The notes: generated by a model from the letters alone, not told the origin. Shown: positions 17,865-26,967, counted from the first letter of the stretch. The stretch is DNA of 64,000 bases from Desulfatibacillum aliphaticivorans DSM 15576 (GCF_000429905.1 NZ_AUCT01000007.1:124001-188000), one strand, 5' to 3'. Program-made: numbers and translations.

Positions 17865-19310
17865 GTGACTAATTTATCGATCAAAACACTGATAGCAGCG
17901 TTGATATTGGTTTTTGGCCTTTTGGCGGCCCCGCCTATCTGGGCGGACGATTTTGATCAGGCCATGGACGCTTTTGAAGAAGCGGACGAGGAAATCGTGG
18001 TGGATGAGGAAGCCATTCCCGAATCCCCGTCCCGGCTTCGGGTTTCAGGATACGGTAAGCTGTCCTCCGTCTTCACCTACGACCAGCCCGCCCCGGAGCC
18101 GTGCAAGGCCGACTACCGGGGCCTGTACCGCCTTCGCCCGGAACTGGACGCCAAGCTGGACGTGGATATTTATGAAACCTGGAAAGCCCGGGTGGGCGGA
18201 CGGTTTTGGTACGATTTCGCCTATGATATAAAGGATCGGGAGGATTTCACCGAGGAGACCCTGGACGAAATGGAGTCCGAGTCCGAACTCTGGGAGGCTT
18301 ATCTGGAAGGCCGTTTGTTCAAAGGCCTGGATCTGCGCCTGGGCCGCCAGATTGTGGTGTGGGGAACCTCGGAGAATATCCGGGTGACCGACGTGATCAA
18401 TCCCCTGGATCTCCGCGAAATGGGCATGGTGGACATCGAAGGCCTGCGCCTTCCCACGGCCATGGCCAGGGCGGATTACACCATCGGCTATTGGACCATC
18501 ACGGGTTTGGTCATCCCGGAAATCCGCCCAGCCCAGCAGCCGCCTTACGGAGGCATGTACTACCCCTCAAGAAACAAACTGCCGGACGACCATCCGCCTG
18601 TGGACTCCATAGAAAACATGGAATACGGCGCCCGCATATCCGGGCATCTTCCCGGCTGGGACGTGTCCCTGTATTTCGCGGACGTGTACATGGATCTTCC
18701 GTATTTAAAGGAAACCGTGGAATTCAAGCTCATCCGGCCGCCCATATTCATACCCCCGGCCACCATTCTACCGCCCGTCATCCAATTTCCCGAGTATGAA
18801 TACCACTACGCGCGGGTGCAGATGTACGGCGCTTCCACGGCCATCGCCCTGGGCAACTGGTTGATTAAGGCCGAGGCCGCCTATTTTACCGGCCTCAAGT
18901 ATTTTAACGAGCCCAACGAAGACCGGGACCGCTTTGACGGGCTAATCGGCCTGGAATATTCGGGATTCACCGACACCACCATCAGCCTGGACGCGGCGGT
19001 GCGTTACGTCCCCAGCTACGTGGATGTGTTGGAAAACGCGCCGGACAACACGCCCCAAAGCCAGCCCGAGGCGGCTTTAAGGGTGCAAAGGGATTTTCGG
19101 CACGACACCTTTCATATCACCCTTTTGGCAACAGCCATGGGGCATGACGCCGAGGACGGCTGGTTTATCCGCGGGGAATCCGCTTACGACTGGACCGACA
19201 ACCTGACCTTCACCCTGGGCGTGGTCGGGTACGGCGCGGACGACGACGGATATTACGCCTATGCAAAGGACAACGATTGCGTGTTCTTTGACATCAAGTA
19301 CAGTTTTTAG
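17865..19310 (+). CDS. DUF1302-like outer-membrane beta-barrel protein
   Basis: A 481-residue exported protein. GTG at 17865 is preferred because AGGAGGGGG lies 7-15 bases upstream; the longer frame starts with TTG inside that SD. A signal peptide (residues about 1-27, ending PPIWA) is followed by an acidic linker and alternating-polarity segments typical of an outer-membrane barrel. GLDLRLGRQIVVWGTSENIRVTDVINPLDLREM is the DUF1302/alginate-export-like signature, given here in pieces: LRLGRQIVVWG and VTDVINPLDLRE. The chain ends in an aromatic residue (IKYSF), the usual barrel C-terminal signal. In this operon it is the probable outer-membrane partner of the RND exporter. Confidence 0.82.
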   Translation: MTNLSIKTLIAALILVFGLLAAPPIWADDFDQAMDAFEEADEEIVVDEEAIPESPSRLRVSGYGKLSSVFTYDQPAPEPCKADYRGLYRLRPELDAKLDVDIYETWKARVGGRFWYDFAYDIKDREDFTEETLDEMESESELWEAYLEGRLFKGLDLRLGRQIVVWGTSENIRVTDVINPLDLREMGMVDIEGLRLPTAMARADYTIGYWTITGLVIPEIRPAQQPPYGGMYYPSRNKLPDDHPPVDSIENMEYGARISGHLPGWDVSLYFADVYMDLPYLKETVEFKLIRPPIFIPPATILPPVIQFPEYEYHYARVQMYGASTAIALGNWLIKAEAAYFTGLKYFNEPNEDRDRFDGLIGLEYSGFTDTTISLDAAVRYVPSYVDVLENAPDNTPQSQPEAALRVQRDFRHDTFHITLLATAMGHDAEDGWFIRGESAYDWTDNLTFTLGVVGYGADDDGYYAYAKDNDCVFFDIKYSF

Positions 19311-19371
19311 CTACAGTAATCCTGCAATGGCATTATCGGCATGACTACAAGGAGGACTGTACGTAAACATT

Positions 19372-20073
19372 ATGGACGATTACAAACAGATCGTGGACGC
19401 CATCGCCCTATCCATGGGCGCGGCCTGGGCCAGCGGCGTCAACCTGTACGCCGCTATCCTGGTCCTGGGCCTTTTAAGCATCACCGGCAACATCGCCCTG
19501 CCCGAAACCCTCCATGTGCTTAACGAGCCTGTCGTGCTTTTCGCCGCAGGTTTCATGTTCATGGTGGAATTCTTCGCCGATAAAACCCCGGGCGTAGACA
19601 CGGGCTGGGACGCCATCCACACCTTCATCCGCATTCCCGCCGGCGCGGCTTTGGCCGCAGGCGCCGTGGGAGACGTGAATCCCGCTATCATGGTGGCCGC
19701 CGGAATCGTGGGAGGAGGCGTCGCCGCCGCCACACACGCCACCAAGGCCGGATCCCGGGTGCTGATCAACACATCCCCCGAACCTTTCACAAACTGGGCC
19801 GCCTCCATAGGCGAGGACATGGCGGTTATCGCCGGCCTGTGGGCCGCCCTGCACTACCCTCTTGTCTTTATCTGCCTGCTGATTATCTTTCTTTTAATGC
19901 TGGTCTGGCTGCTGCCCAAGTTGTGGCGCGGGATTAAAAAGGTCTTCGGCTTTTTAAAGCGCCTTGTCACCGGCAAAAAGCAGGAGGAAGATCCGGTGCA
20001 AGCTCAGGATGCAGAGGTCGAAGCTCCCGCAGATACCGGTCTGGAGCCGGCGGAAGGCAAGGATCCAGCCTGA
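19372..20073 (+). CDS. DUF4126 family membrane protein
   Basis: A 233-residue integral membrane protein with about five hydrophobic segments between residues 12 and 183 and a charged cytoplasmic tail ending in an acidic stretch. The DUF4126 hallmarks are the ASGVNLYAAILVLG motif near residue 20, a FADKTPGVDTGWDAIHTFIRIPAGA block, and GGGVAAATHATKAGSRVLINTSPEPFTNW. AAGGAGGA is upstream. It is the last gene of the TetR/RND/LolA-like/DUF1302-like cluster. The family's function is unknown; the neighbourhood suggests envelope lipid traffic. Confidence 0.85.
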   Translation: MDDYKQIVDAIALSMGAAWASGVNLYAAILVLGLLSITGNIALPETLHVLNEPVVLFAAGFMFMVEFFADKTPGVDTGWDAIHTFIRIPAGAALAAGAVGDVNPAIMVAAGIVGGGVAAATHATKAGSRVLINTSPEPFTNWAASIGEDMAVIAGLWAALHYPLVFICLLIIFLLMLVWLLPKLWRGIKKVFGFLKRLVTGKKQEEDPVQAQDAEVEAPADTGLEPAEGKDPA

Positions 20074-20132
20074 TCTGCCTCGCATTCCCCAGACCTCCTC
20101 TTCAACGGAAAAAAGAAATAAAACCCCAATCC

Positions 20133-20236
20133 GGGCCATGTTGACAGGGCTTTGAGTCCTGTCAACACGGCCGGATAAAGACGCTTCTATTGGGTGACAT
20201 TGTGCTGCTCACAATGTCAACACGCCCAATATCCGC
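20133..20236. repeat. Two adjacent hairpin-forming repeats
   Basis: This is in the 383-base gap 20074-20456. The first hairpin pairs TGTTGACAGG with CCTGTCAACA (about 20138-20170), with a flanking GCC/GGC pair. The second pairs TGACATTGTG with CACAATGTCA and an outer ATTGGG with CCCAAT (about 20187-20235). Both contain GTTGACA or TGTCAAC words. They may terminate the DUF4126 transcript or be REP-like; neither has a T-run. The rest of the gap is AT-rich and holds no convincing gene. Confidence 0.5.
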
Positions 20237-20456
20237 ATCCATTCTATGAGCAATACATATCCTTTTTAATTGTCATGAATAAATATCTTATGATATTTTT
20301 AACACTGCTATATTCTAATTAACTCAAATCCAACATCCATGCTGACCAGTAAAAAAGCCGCTGATTTTACAAGCAAAAGTTATAGCATATACTTGCTTTT
20401 TTTCTATGTCAGATTAACGCTTAATTGTAAAAATAATGATTTTAAGAGGAAGAGTT

Positions 20457-21473
20457 ATGATTTACAGTCGTTTTGTGTGCATTGGATTGACGTTATTGCT
20501 GTGTCTTGCAGGAACCCATGCCCTGGCGTTTAGTGTGGATATCGATTCTTTCGACTATACCGACAACCTGAATCGAACAATTGCCTGGGATTTTTCGGGC
20601 GCCACAACCAATGATCTGTACACGCCAGCCTGGAATAGTGAGGGTGTCACCCTGGAAATTCCGGATGGCAACGTGACTCTTTCCAATGAAGAACACGGGG
20701 ATTTTTATTGGGAAACTAATAATGGAGACCTTGCTGTTGACGTTGCAAACAGCCTTTACAGCGTGGAGGTACTTGGAGATGACGGATTCGTTTCTATCGG
20801 CTGGGGCGCCGACCTCATAGCCCCTGCCACAGTGTGGGAGTGGGAAGCCCGTTTTACTAATTTTACCGGGGTAGACTTCACTCCCGGCCGATTTTATTCC
20901 TTTCAAGTCGCTGCGGGAAGCTGGGACCTTAAAGAAGTTGCCCCCAGCGTTTGTGGCGTCTGGTACGATGGTGAAATCAACGGCGTTCAAAAAGAATCCG
21001 CCTTGGTGCTGCAAACAGGAATTGCTCCCGCCGACGATGCCCCCTCTTCACTATCCTGGGATTTTGAACCTTGTAGCGGCGGCGGACTGATACTGGAAAA
21101 TATGGATCCGGCAACGACCACCATCGATCTTAAAATATCTATCAGCAACGATGCCAGAACCTTAACTTCCTATTATCGAATCAATAGCGATAATGCCAAT
21201 GACTGGGTGCAGTTGGCCGCCCACACCATTGAAGACAGCGACTACAAAATGTACGGCATCGGTTTCGATGCCTTCTTGGCCCTTCTTCATCCTGCGATTT
21301 TTTTGGGCATAGGAGATGTCGGCGATCCATGCGTTGATGACTCAGGAGACGATTCAGGCGATAATCCGGGTGGTGATTCGGGAGATGATTCGGGCGGCGA
21401 TTCAGGCTCGAGCAGTTCCGAAGATGAAGGCGAGGGAAGCGGGGGGTGTTTTATAAAATCGGTTAAAAGATAA
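20457..21473 (+). CDS. Exported protein of unknown function with acidic tail and CFI-like C-terminus
   Basis: A 338-residue protein; the ATG at 20457 has GAGGAAGAG upstream, better than the in-frame ATG at 20436. The N-terminus is a signal peptide (IYSRFVCIGLTLLLCLAGTHALA). The body (about residues 24-285) has no domain I recognise; it is rich in aromatic and beta-type segments. A long DSGDDSGG-type Asp/Ser/Gly linker (about 290-325) is followed by GSGGCFIKSVKR at the very end. The GGCFI motif is the core of the CFI-box found at the C-termini of many deltaproteobacterial secreted proteins, but the usual following residues are replaced by a short basic tail. A surface-attached protein is likely; the ligand is unknown. 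Confidence 0.65.
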   Translation: MIYSRFVCIGLTLLLCLAGTHALAFSVDIDSFDYTDNLNRTIAWDFSGATTNDLYTPAWNSEGVTLEIPDGNVTLSNEEHGDFYWETNNGDLAVDVANSLYSVEVLGDDGFVSIGWGADLIAPATVWEWEARFTNFTGVDFTPGRFYSFQVAAGSWDLKEVAPSVCGVWYDGEINGVQKESALVLQTGIAPADDAPSSLSWDFEPCSGGGLILENMDPATTTIDLKISISNDARTLTSYYRINSDNANDWVQLAAHTIEDSDYKMYGIGFDAFLALLHPAIFLGIGDVGDPCVDDSGDDSGDNPGGDSGDDSGGDSGSSSSEDEGEGSGGCFIKSVKR

Positions 21474-21820
21474 CCCGTAGATGCCGTTCGGGTTTAAAAG
21501 TTGAGGGTATTTTTGGGAGGTTATCCGGGTTTATATATATACCTCTGGTTCAAGGGGAAGGACTTGAATGTCAAGCCCTATTCAGCAAAAAATCATATAT
21601 TATTTCAAAATAGTACATAATTGATTACCACCTAACGATCCCCCCCAGCCTGCGGGAATTGTCAAACTATTGGCGGCATACAGTAGCATTGCTGCTTCCT
21701 CCCTAATAATAAAATTTATATTTCGCCCTGACAAAAATTGACTTGCCCATCTTAAAATCTTTAGAATGTTCTTATCATCATTACAAATTGATATGCAGGC
21801 AATTCCGCACCCCATGGCAC
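21474..21820. other. Intergenic stretch without a convincing gene
   Basis: AT-rich spacer between the CFI-tailed protein and the SPOR protein. It begins with a weak hairpin (AACCCG 21472-21477 with CGGGTT 21489-21494) that may end the upstream transcript. Short open frames on both strands have no SD, signal peptide or recognisable domain. The sigma-54-like element lies at its right edge. Confidence 0.5.
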
Positions 21821-21837
21821 TTGGCATATAATTTGCT
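21821..21837 (+). promoter_or_regulatory. Candidate sigma-54 promoter (-24/-12)
   Basis: TTGGCATATAATTTGCT has GG (21823-21824) and GC (21835-21836) separated by exactly ten bases, as in TGGCAC-N5-TTGC. The only change in the core is C to T in the sixth base of TGGCAC. The start site would fall near 21848, about 65 bases before the SPOR-protein ATG. No enhancer-binding site was identified. Confidence 0.5.
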
Positions 21838-21913
21838 TTTATTTGAGTTTCAAATTCTACAAACCGGCGCAGACTGTGGTCTGGAACAGGCGTTCTCCTA
21901 TGCCTGGCAATGG

Positions 21914-23407
21914 ATGATTATGAAAATAAATTTCGCAGCCTCTATAATTGGTGTATTGGCCGCCATCGCAATACTTTTGCTTTCTCCTCAACTGTTAATG
22001 TGTGCCGGCGCCAATACCTTCTATTCCATACATATTGCATCGTATAAAAGCTCCGATGCAGCTGATGAATTTATTTTTCAGCTAAAAAACAAAGGGTTGG
22101 ATGCCTTTCAAAAATATGAGGCGATCCCGGGCAAGGGTAACTGGTACAGGGTATACATCGGTGAATATGCCGATTCAGCCTCAGCCAAAAAAATGATGCT
22201 CTCTTTTAAGGCTGATGGCATATCGGATTATTATTCAGTCACTGAGATGCTTGAAGACCATCAAAAAGATAAAAAGCCCCTTGAAGCCGAGTCTTTACCT
22301 CAGACCACTGTCAATACTATGCCGTCAGAATCTCGGCAGATTAATAAAGATGCGGCATTTGGGGCCGGGGAGCAGGCTGCTGCCCTCCAGGCGCCTTTGG
22401 GATCTGATTCATCCGGTCAGACCAGTATGGAGAAACACAACAATGCCGCAGGGGACTATGTCTTCTATTCTGTACATATTGCGTCCTTTCGAAGCTCGGA
22501 TGCCGCTGACGCATTTGTCTATAATTTAAGGGCCAAAGGTTTGGACGCCTTTCAAAAACGGCAGACCGCTCCAGACAGGGGCAACTGGTACATGGTATTT
22601 GTCGGTGAATACGCCGATTCAGTTTCAGCAAAAGAAATGATGCATACTCTTAAAGCCGATGGCATGTGGGGTTATTATTCAGTCACAAAAATGTTTGCCC
22701 AGAATCCAAAAGGTAAAAATATAACCCCCCCCCCTCTTGTTGCCATGTCTCAACCGCAGGCCGCCGCGAATTCTTCGCCTGCGGAAATTCAAGAGGTTAG
22801 AAAGGAAGATCCAAACGTAGAAGTTTCTTCCCCTGCCCATGATGGTGGTTTCGAGAAAAAGCAAAAAGCTGTTGATGGAACAAAAAAAGTTTCTGTTGGC
22901 ATACGTGTGGGTGGTTATACCGCCCCGGATATCGAGGATTTTAAAGTAAAAAAAGCGGGTTCTACTAAAACAGAAACATGGAAATTCGCCGGCTCCAACG
23001 CGTACATCTTTTCACTTCCAGCTTCTTATCGCTTTAACGAGCATTTTTGTTTGGAAGGCAGGCCGGAGTTGGTGACGGCAGACGGATTGGATGTGTTCTT
23101 TATATCTTTAGGCCCCAAGCTGGATTACGAGTTACCTCATGGAATTCAACCCCATATCAGCTTGGGGGCTGTTTATGGCTCGTTCGACTGGGATTACGCG
23201 CCGGGAGATTTCGACACTGCATTTGGAATGGAATCAGGCATTGGCATTAGTCTGGTTCGGCCTAAGTTTAAAATCGACGCCGACTTTTTATACCGCGATA
23301 TCAGGTTTGGCTATAATCCGCCAACGGATGACACAATTGTTTTTAATCAAAGCCAGGCCGATTTTTCAGGATATTCCTATTCCGCTTCCATGGCGTATTC
23401 ATTTTAG
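21914..23407 (+). CDS. Outer-membrane beta-barrel protein with two SPOR domains
   Basis: About 497 residues (start at 21914, or 21920 two codons later; the SD is weak). A signal peptide covers about residues 1-35. Two SPOR-type repeats, about 35-110 and 180-255, share FYSIHIASYKSSDAADEF / FYSVHIASFRSSDAADAF, GLDAFQK, GNWYRVYIGEYADS and SDYYSVT. SPOR domains bind peptidoglycan with denuded glycan strands at division sites. A linker follows, and the C-terminal about 180 residues alternate as a barrel (VSVGIRVGGYTAPD ... SASMAYSF) with a terminal Phe. It may tether the outer membrane to the septal wall. A sigma-54-like promoter precedes it. Confidence 0.72.
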   Translation: MIMKINFAASIIGVLAAIAILLLSPQLLMCAGANTFYSIHIASYKSSDAADEFIFQLKNKGLDAFQKYEAIPGKGNWYRVYIGEYADSASAKKMMLSFKADGISDYYSVTEMLEDHQKDKKPLEAESLPQTTVNTMPSESRQINKDAAFGAGEQAAALQAPLGSDSSGQTSMEKHNNAAGDYVFYSVHIASFRSSDAADAFVYNLRAKGLDAFQKRQTAPDRGNWYMVFVGEYADSVSAKEMMHTLKADGMWGYYSVTKMFAQNPKGKNITPPPLVAMSQPQAAANSSPAEIQEVRKEDPNVEVSSPAHDGGFEKKQKAVDGTKKVSVGIRVGGYTAPDIEDFKVKKAGSTKTETWKFAGSNAYIFSLPASYRFNEHFCLEGRPELVTADGLDVFFISLGPKLDYELPHGIQPHISLGAVYGSFDWDYAPGDFDTAFGMESGIGISLVRPKFKIDADFLYRDIRFGYNPPTDDTIVFNQSQADFSGYSYSASMAYSF

Positions 23408-23514
23408 CGGGGTATTTCTTTTTCCTTAAGGTACTCACCTCCCAGTATAAAATAGCCGGGACCCATCAATGGAAGTGGTGGATTAGGATTTGTATTTAAA
23501 TTTTGGAGGAAAAG

Positions 23515-26019
23515 ATGGAAAAAATATATAGAACCGTTGGGATTTTCTTTATTTTGATTCTTGGTGTATTGACCATTGTGGCCACTAGCGGCGGCATTGA
23601 CAGTGATAAAAGTACAAGTGTAGAGAACGATTCCTCCAACGCGGCCGTTTTTTCCCCATCAGCCACATTTCAAGAGATTCAAGGGATAGAGACTTTTTCT
23701 GTCGACGGCTACGACGTGAAAGCGGCTGCCGACCAGATGCTGGTATATGTTTCCAGCGATGTCACCCAGGTTCAATTGGACGCACTTGTTGCTAAAATCA
23801 AGGACCTTGGCGGAACCGTTATTGGTTCGGACCGGGATCTATTAGTTATACAGGTTGAAACCGACAATGAATTGGGACTGATTGATGCTTTGCAGAATAT
23901 GGACGGTGTAAACGGAGCAGGCCTGAATATGGTGTGCGCCTTGTCCGCGGCTGTAGAAATTCCCGATTTGTATGGGGATGGGGACTGGTGGATAGAGAAG
24001 ATCAACGCTCAGGAAGCCTGGAATATAACCACTGGATCAGCGGCGGTAACCATTGGGATCGTTGACACGGGCCTCAAGGCAGGGCAGGAAATTCTGGATG
24101 AGAACAGGCTTGAGCGATATGACTATTTGGGACACAAAATTAAAGATGACGATACTTGGAACTTTTACAAAGGGCACCACGGGCTGTGGGTCACGGGTTT
24201 TGCTGCAGGATACATGGATGACGCTGAGAATTACGATGACCAAAATGGACATAATGTCAGGGGCGTTAATCAGGCAGCCAAAGTCGTTTTAGTGGATGTT
24301 GGCAAAAAGAAAATTGAGTACGAGCCTGACATAGGGGACACTTGCTTCCCGCTCACCGACTTGTGCTGGTTGCACAGCACGGCAATCACTAACGTCCTAT
24401 ATGGCATAGAGACAGCCATCTTCAAAGGTTCAAATATAGTGAATGTTTCTATAGGGATAGACACAAAAGACTGCCCTAATAACGATTGTAAGGAAACACA
24501 GCGGGAAGAATGGCGTGCGGGAATAAACCAAGCTGTCCAGGTGGCTAGAAAGAATCGCGCCTTGCTGATGTTCTCGGCCGGAAATGACTCTTATAAGCAC
24601 GACGATAACCTTTTTGATCTTCCCGACGCTCAAAAAGAGGCGACCATGGAGGAAATGTGGAAAAATTACACAATCATTGTGGGCGCCACCTGTGGCACTC
24701 CCGGATACGACTCCATTTTTGAATGGAACGGAAGTAGAATGGGCGATGTTGTGGATATCCTGGCTCCAGGATGTATAGTTGGCTTTGCTCAGGGGGGGGT
24801 GGATGTGATCACACCCGGCCGCACGGGCGACGGCACTTCTTACGCGGCTCCCCTGGTAGCCGGCGCCTGTAGTTTGGTGAAAGGCCTCAACACCACCCTG
24901 CTGCCCCCGGAAATCAAGCATATCGTCACCTCCACGGCTCCTGAAATTGTGACTACCAGTTATTCTCCCAAAAAACACCTGGATATGGGAGCGGCAGTAA
25001 AAAGCGCCATGCTCACCCAGAACGTAGTTTTGAAAGAAGAATCTGAACAAGCCTTTACGTATATGAACCAGGAAAAAAACCTCACTATACAAGTCCAGGT
25101 TCCCGATTCAGGAATTTCAGGAGCGGACATACTTTTTATAACTGATATTTCAGGCAGTTACTATGATGATATCGACACATTCCAGAAGGACGCCGCCGCT
25201 ATCATTCAAGACCTGACCGACCGGGACTTGGATATTCAGTTCGGGGTAGCTGCCTTTTCTGACTTCCCCATCGATCCATACGGATATAGCGAATACGATG
25301 ACGAGGCGTTCGTTTTGCTCCAGTCAATCACGGATCAGGAAACGGACGTCATAAACGCCGTTAACCTGTTGGATCAGCCCCTCAGGCATGGAGGCGATTT
25401 GCCTGAATCCCAATTGGAGGCGCTGTATCAGGCTGCCGGGGGATCGGGGAGAGATGTGGATGGAAACGGATCCTTCGAGGACCTGGGAGACATACCTCCC
25501 ACTCTTGTAGGATGGCGGGACGGGGTTCAAAAAATAATAGTACTCAGCACGGACGCTCCTTTTCATGATAGCAGCGCTGAACCCGCCTATCCCGGTCCGA
25601 CTTTCAGTGAAACCCTTACCAAACTGCAAGAATCAAAAATAATCGTCATCGGATTGGAAAGCGGGGACACGGAAGGCGACCTGCAGGACGTGGTGGATGC
25701 CACCGACGGATTTCTTTTTGACCTTTCCTCCGATTCCGCTGAGATGGCCGACAGGATTGCAGAAGCCATGGACGAAATCCAGTCCTCTGTTGATGTTTCC
25801 TGGCAGGAGATTACCGGAGGGGAGTTTATTAAGAGCCTTACTCCTGCAAAATACACTGATGTTGCGCCGGGATCTACGGTGGACTTTGAACTCACCCTTT
25901 CCAATCCCAAGAATATAGGTAAATTCGGCCAAAGTTATGACGTCATTATTTGGTTCAAGGCTGAGGATTCACTAATCCAGCGAGAATGGCTGCCTGTTTA
26001 CATTCAGGGGGGGGAATAA
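23515..26019 (+). CDS. Exported subtilisin-like (S8) protease with VWA domain
   Basis: An 834-residue protein; ATG at 23515 has GGAGG five bases upstream. The N-terminus is hydrophobic (residues about 6-24), then a propeptide-like region (about 60-145) of inhibitor_I9-like look. The S8 catalytic triad is visible: Asp in IGIVDTGLKAG (near 186), His in KGHHGLWVTGFAAG (near 225), Ser in GDGTSYAAPLVAGA (near 443). A C-terminal VWA-type domain (about 535-760) has the MIDAS motif DISGSYYDD. The last about 80 residues (QEITGGEFIKSLTPAKYTD) look like a beta-sandwich. Secreted proteolysis combined with a metal-dependent adhesion domain is inferred; the substrate is unknown. No lipobox cysteine is present. 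Confidence 0.85.
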   Translation: MEKIYRTVGIFFILILGVLTIVATSGGIDSDKSTSVENDSSNAAVFSPSATFQEIQGIETFSVDGYDVKAAADQMLVYVSSDVTQVQLDALVAKIKDLGGTVIGSDRDLLVIQVETDNELGLIDALQNMDGVNGAGLNMVCALSAAVEIPDLYGDGDWWIEKINAQEAWNITTGSAAVTIGIVDTGLKAGQEILDENRLERYDYLGHKIKDDDTWNFYKGHHGLWVTGFAAGYMDDAENYDDQNGHNVRGVNQAAKVVLVDVGKKKIEYEPDIGDTCFPLTDLCWLHSTAITNVLYGIETAIFKGSNIVNVSIGIDTKDCPNNDCKETQREEWRAGINQAVQVARKNRALLMFSAGNDSYKHDDNLFDLPDAQKEATMEEMWKNYTIIVGATCGTPGYDSIFEWNGSRMGDVVDILAPGCIVGFAQGGVDVITPGRTGDGTSYAAPLVAGACSLVKGLNTTLLPPEIKHIVTSTAPEIVTTSYSPKKHLDMGAAVKSAMLTQNVVLKEESEQAFTYMNQEKNLTIQVQVPDSGISGADILFITDISGSYYDDIDTFQKDAAAIIQDLTDRDLDIQFGVAAFSDFPIDPYGYSEYDDEAFVLLQSITDQETDVINAVNLLDQPLRHGGDLPESQLEALYQAAGGSGRDVDGNGSFEDLGDIPPTLVGWRDGVQKIIVLSTDAPFHDSSAEPAYPGPTFSETLTKLQESKIIVIGLESGDTEGDLQDVVDATDGFLFDLSSDSAEMADRIAEAMDEIQSSVDVSWQEITGGEFIKSLTPAKYTDVAPGSTVDFELTLSNPKNIGKFGQSYDVIIWFKAEDSLIQREWLPVYIQGGE

Positions 26020-26388
26020 GGGGATAGCTGGACGTACTGCTGGCTGCCATTGGCGATTTTACAAGCTGTAAGATTCTTGACAAACCTGCTGTCACTTCGC
26101 AATATTAGCAAGATACTGCCTTACCAGTTCCATCAAGAGACAATGACTTGCGGCCCTTCATTCCCGCGGTCCCCGTGGGAAGTTATATGGGGGCATTCAA
26201 TTCATAAGGCTCAGTATTAATTGTAGATAGGCGTTCCAACGTGCAACATGGAAACGAGAAAGTTGCATGTTATCGGAGAGACGCCATGGCCCCCCGGAAA
26301 ATCTCATCGTGAGAAAACTCAAGGCGTTATGCAAGGAATGCATCTGACTGTCTTAAAGTGCAACAAACGCAGTAATTATGAGGATAAT
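26020..26388. other. Intergenic stretch without a convincing gene
   Basis: A 369-base spacer. It contains a possible promoter (TTGACA near 26077 with AATATT 18 bases on) and an AACATG/CATGTT inverted pair at about 26246-26272. The open frame from 26248 in phase with the downstream methyltransferase has no SD and no family similarity over its first 47 codons, so the spacer is taken as non-coding. Confidence 0.45.
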
Positions 26389-26967
26389 ATGAACGAGAGG
26401 AAATTCAATGCGAAGAAATTACAAAAACTCAATAATCCCGAGAGGTTGAAAGACATCCCTCCTGAATATATCCAAAGCAGGATCAATCTGGAAAACCCCA
26501 AGGTTTTGGTGGAGATCGGGGCGGGGACGGCCTTTTTTTCCAAGGCTTTCCAGGAAATGTACACAGGCTCCGTGATTTACGCCTGCGACCTGTCTCAGAT
26601 CATGCTCAACTGGATTGAAGAGAATATCACACCGGAAAATCCCGACGTCATCCCCGTGAAGACTGAGGAATCCGCCCTGCCCCTTGACGACGGCCTGGCC
26701 GACCTGGTTTTTACCATCAACCTGCATCATGAGTTGGAAGATCATCTGGCCGTTCTCAAGGAAGCCTACAGGCTGCTCAAGCCGGGCGGAGCCTTTTTTG
26801 CGGCTGACTGGCTGAAAAAAGAGATGGACGAAGGCCCTCCCCAGAATATCCGCTTTCTTTCCAGCGAAGCGGCGGATCAGTTAACGCAGGCAGGCTTTGA
26901 GAACGTCCGGGCTTATGAAGACGGCATGCCCAAGCATTTCCTGGTTGTGGGCAAGAAGCCGGAATAG
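26389..26967 (+). CDS. Class I SAM-dependent methyltransferase
   Basis: A 192-residue enzyme of the UbiE/MenG-like Methyltransf_11 type. Motif I VLVEIGAGTAFFS is near residue 37, the acidic end of beta-2 in YACDLSQIML near 63, motif II LADLVFTINLHHE near 105, and motif III LLKPGGAFFAADW near 130. GAGGATAAT precedes the ATG at 26389, the fourth and best-placed Met in the frame. Methyl acceptor unknown; neither neighbour points to a pathway. It is followed by a 330-base gap and then the flavocytochrome genes, so it is probably monocistronic. Confidence 0.82.
   Translation: MNERKFNAKKLQKLNNPERLKDIPPEYIQSRINLENPKVLVEIGAGTAFFSKAFQEMYTGSVIYACDLSQIMLNWIEENITPENPDVIPVKTEESALPLDDGLADLVFTINLHHELEDHLAVLKEAYRLLKPGGAFFAADWLKKEMDEGPPQNIRFLSSEAADQLTQAGFENVRAYEDGMPKHFLVVGKKPE

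Noticed and set aside
21600..21827. A 75-codon minus-strand frame before the SPOR gene
   Set aside because: No SD or family resemblance; overlaps the sigma-54-like element.
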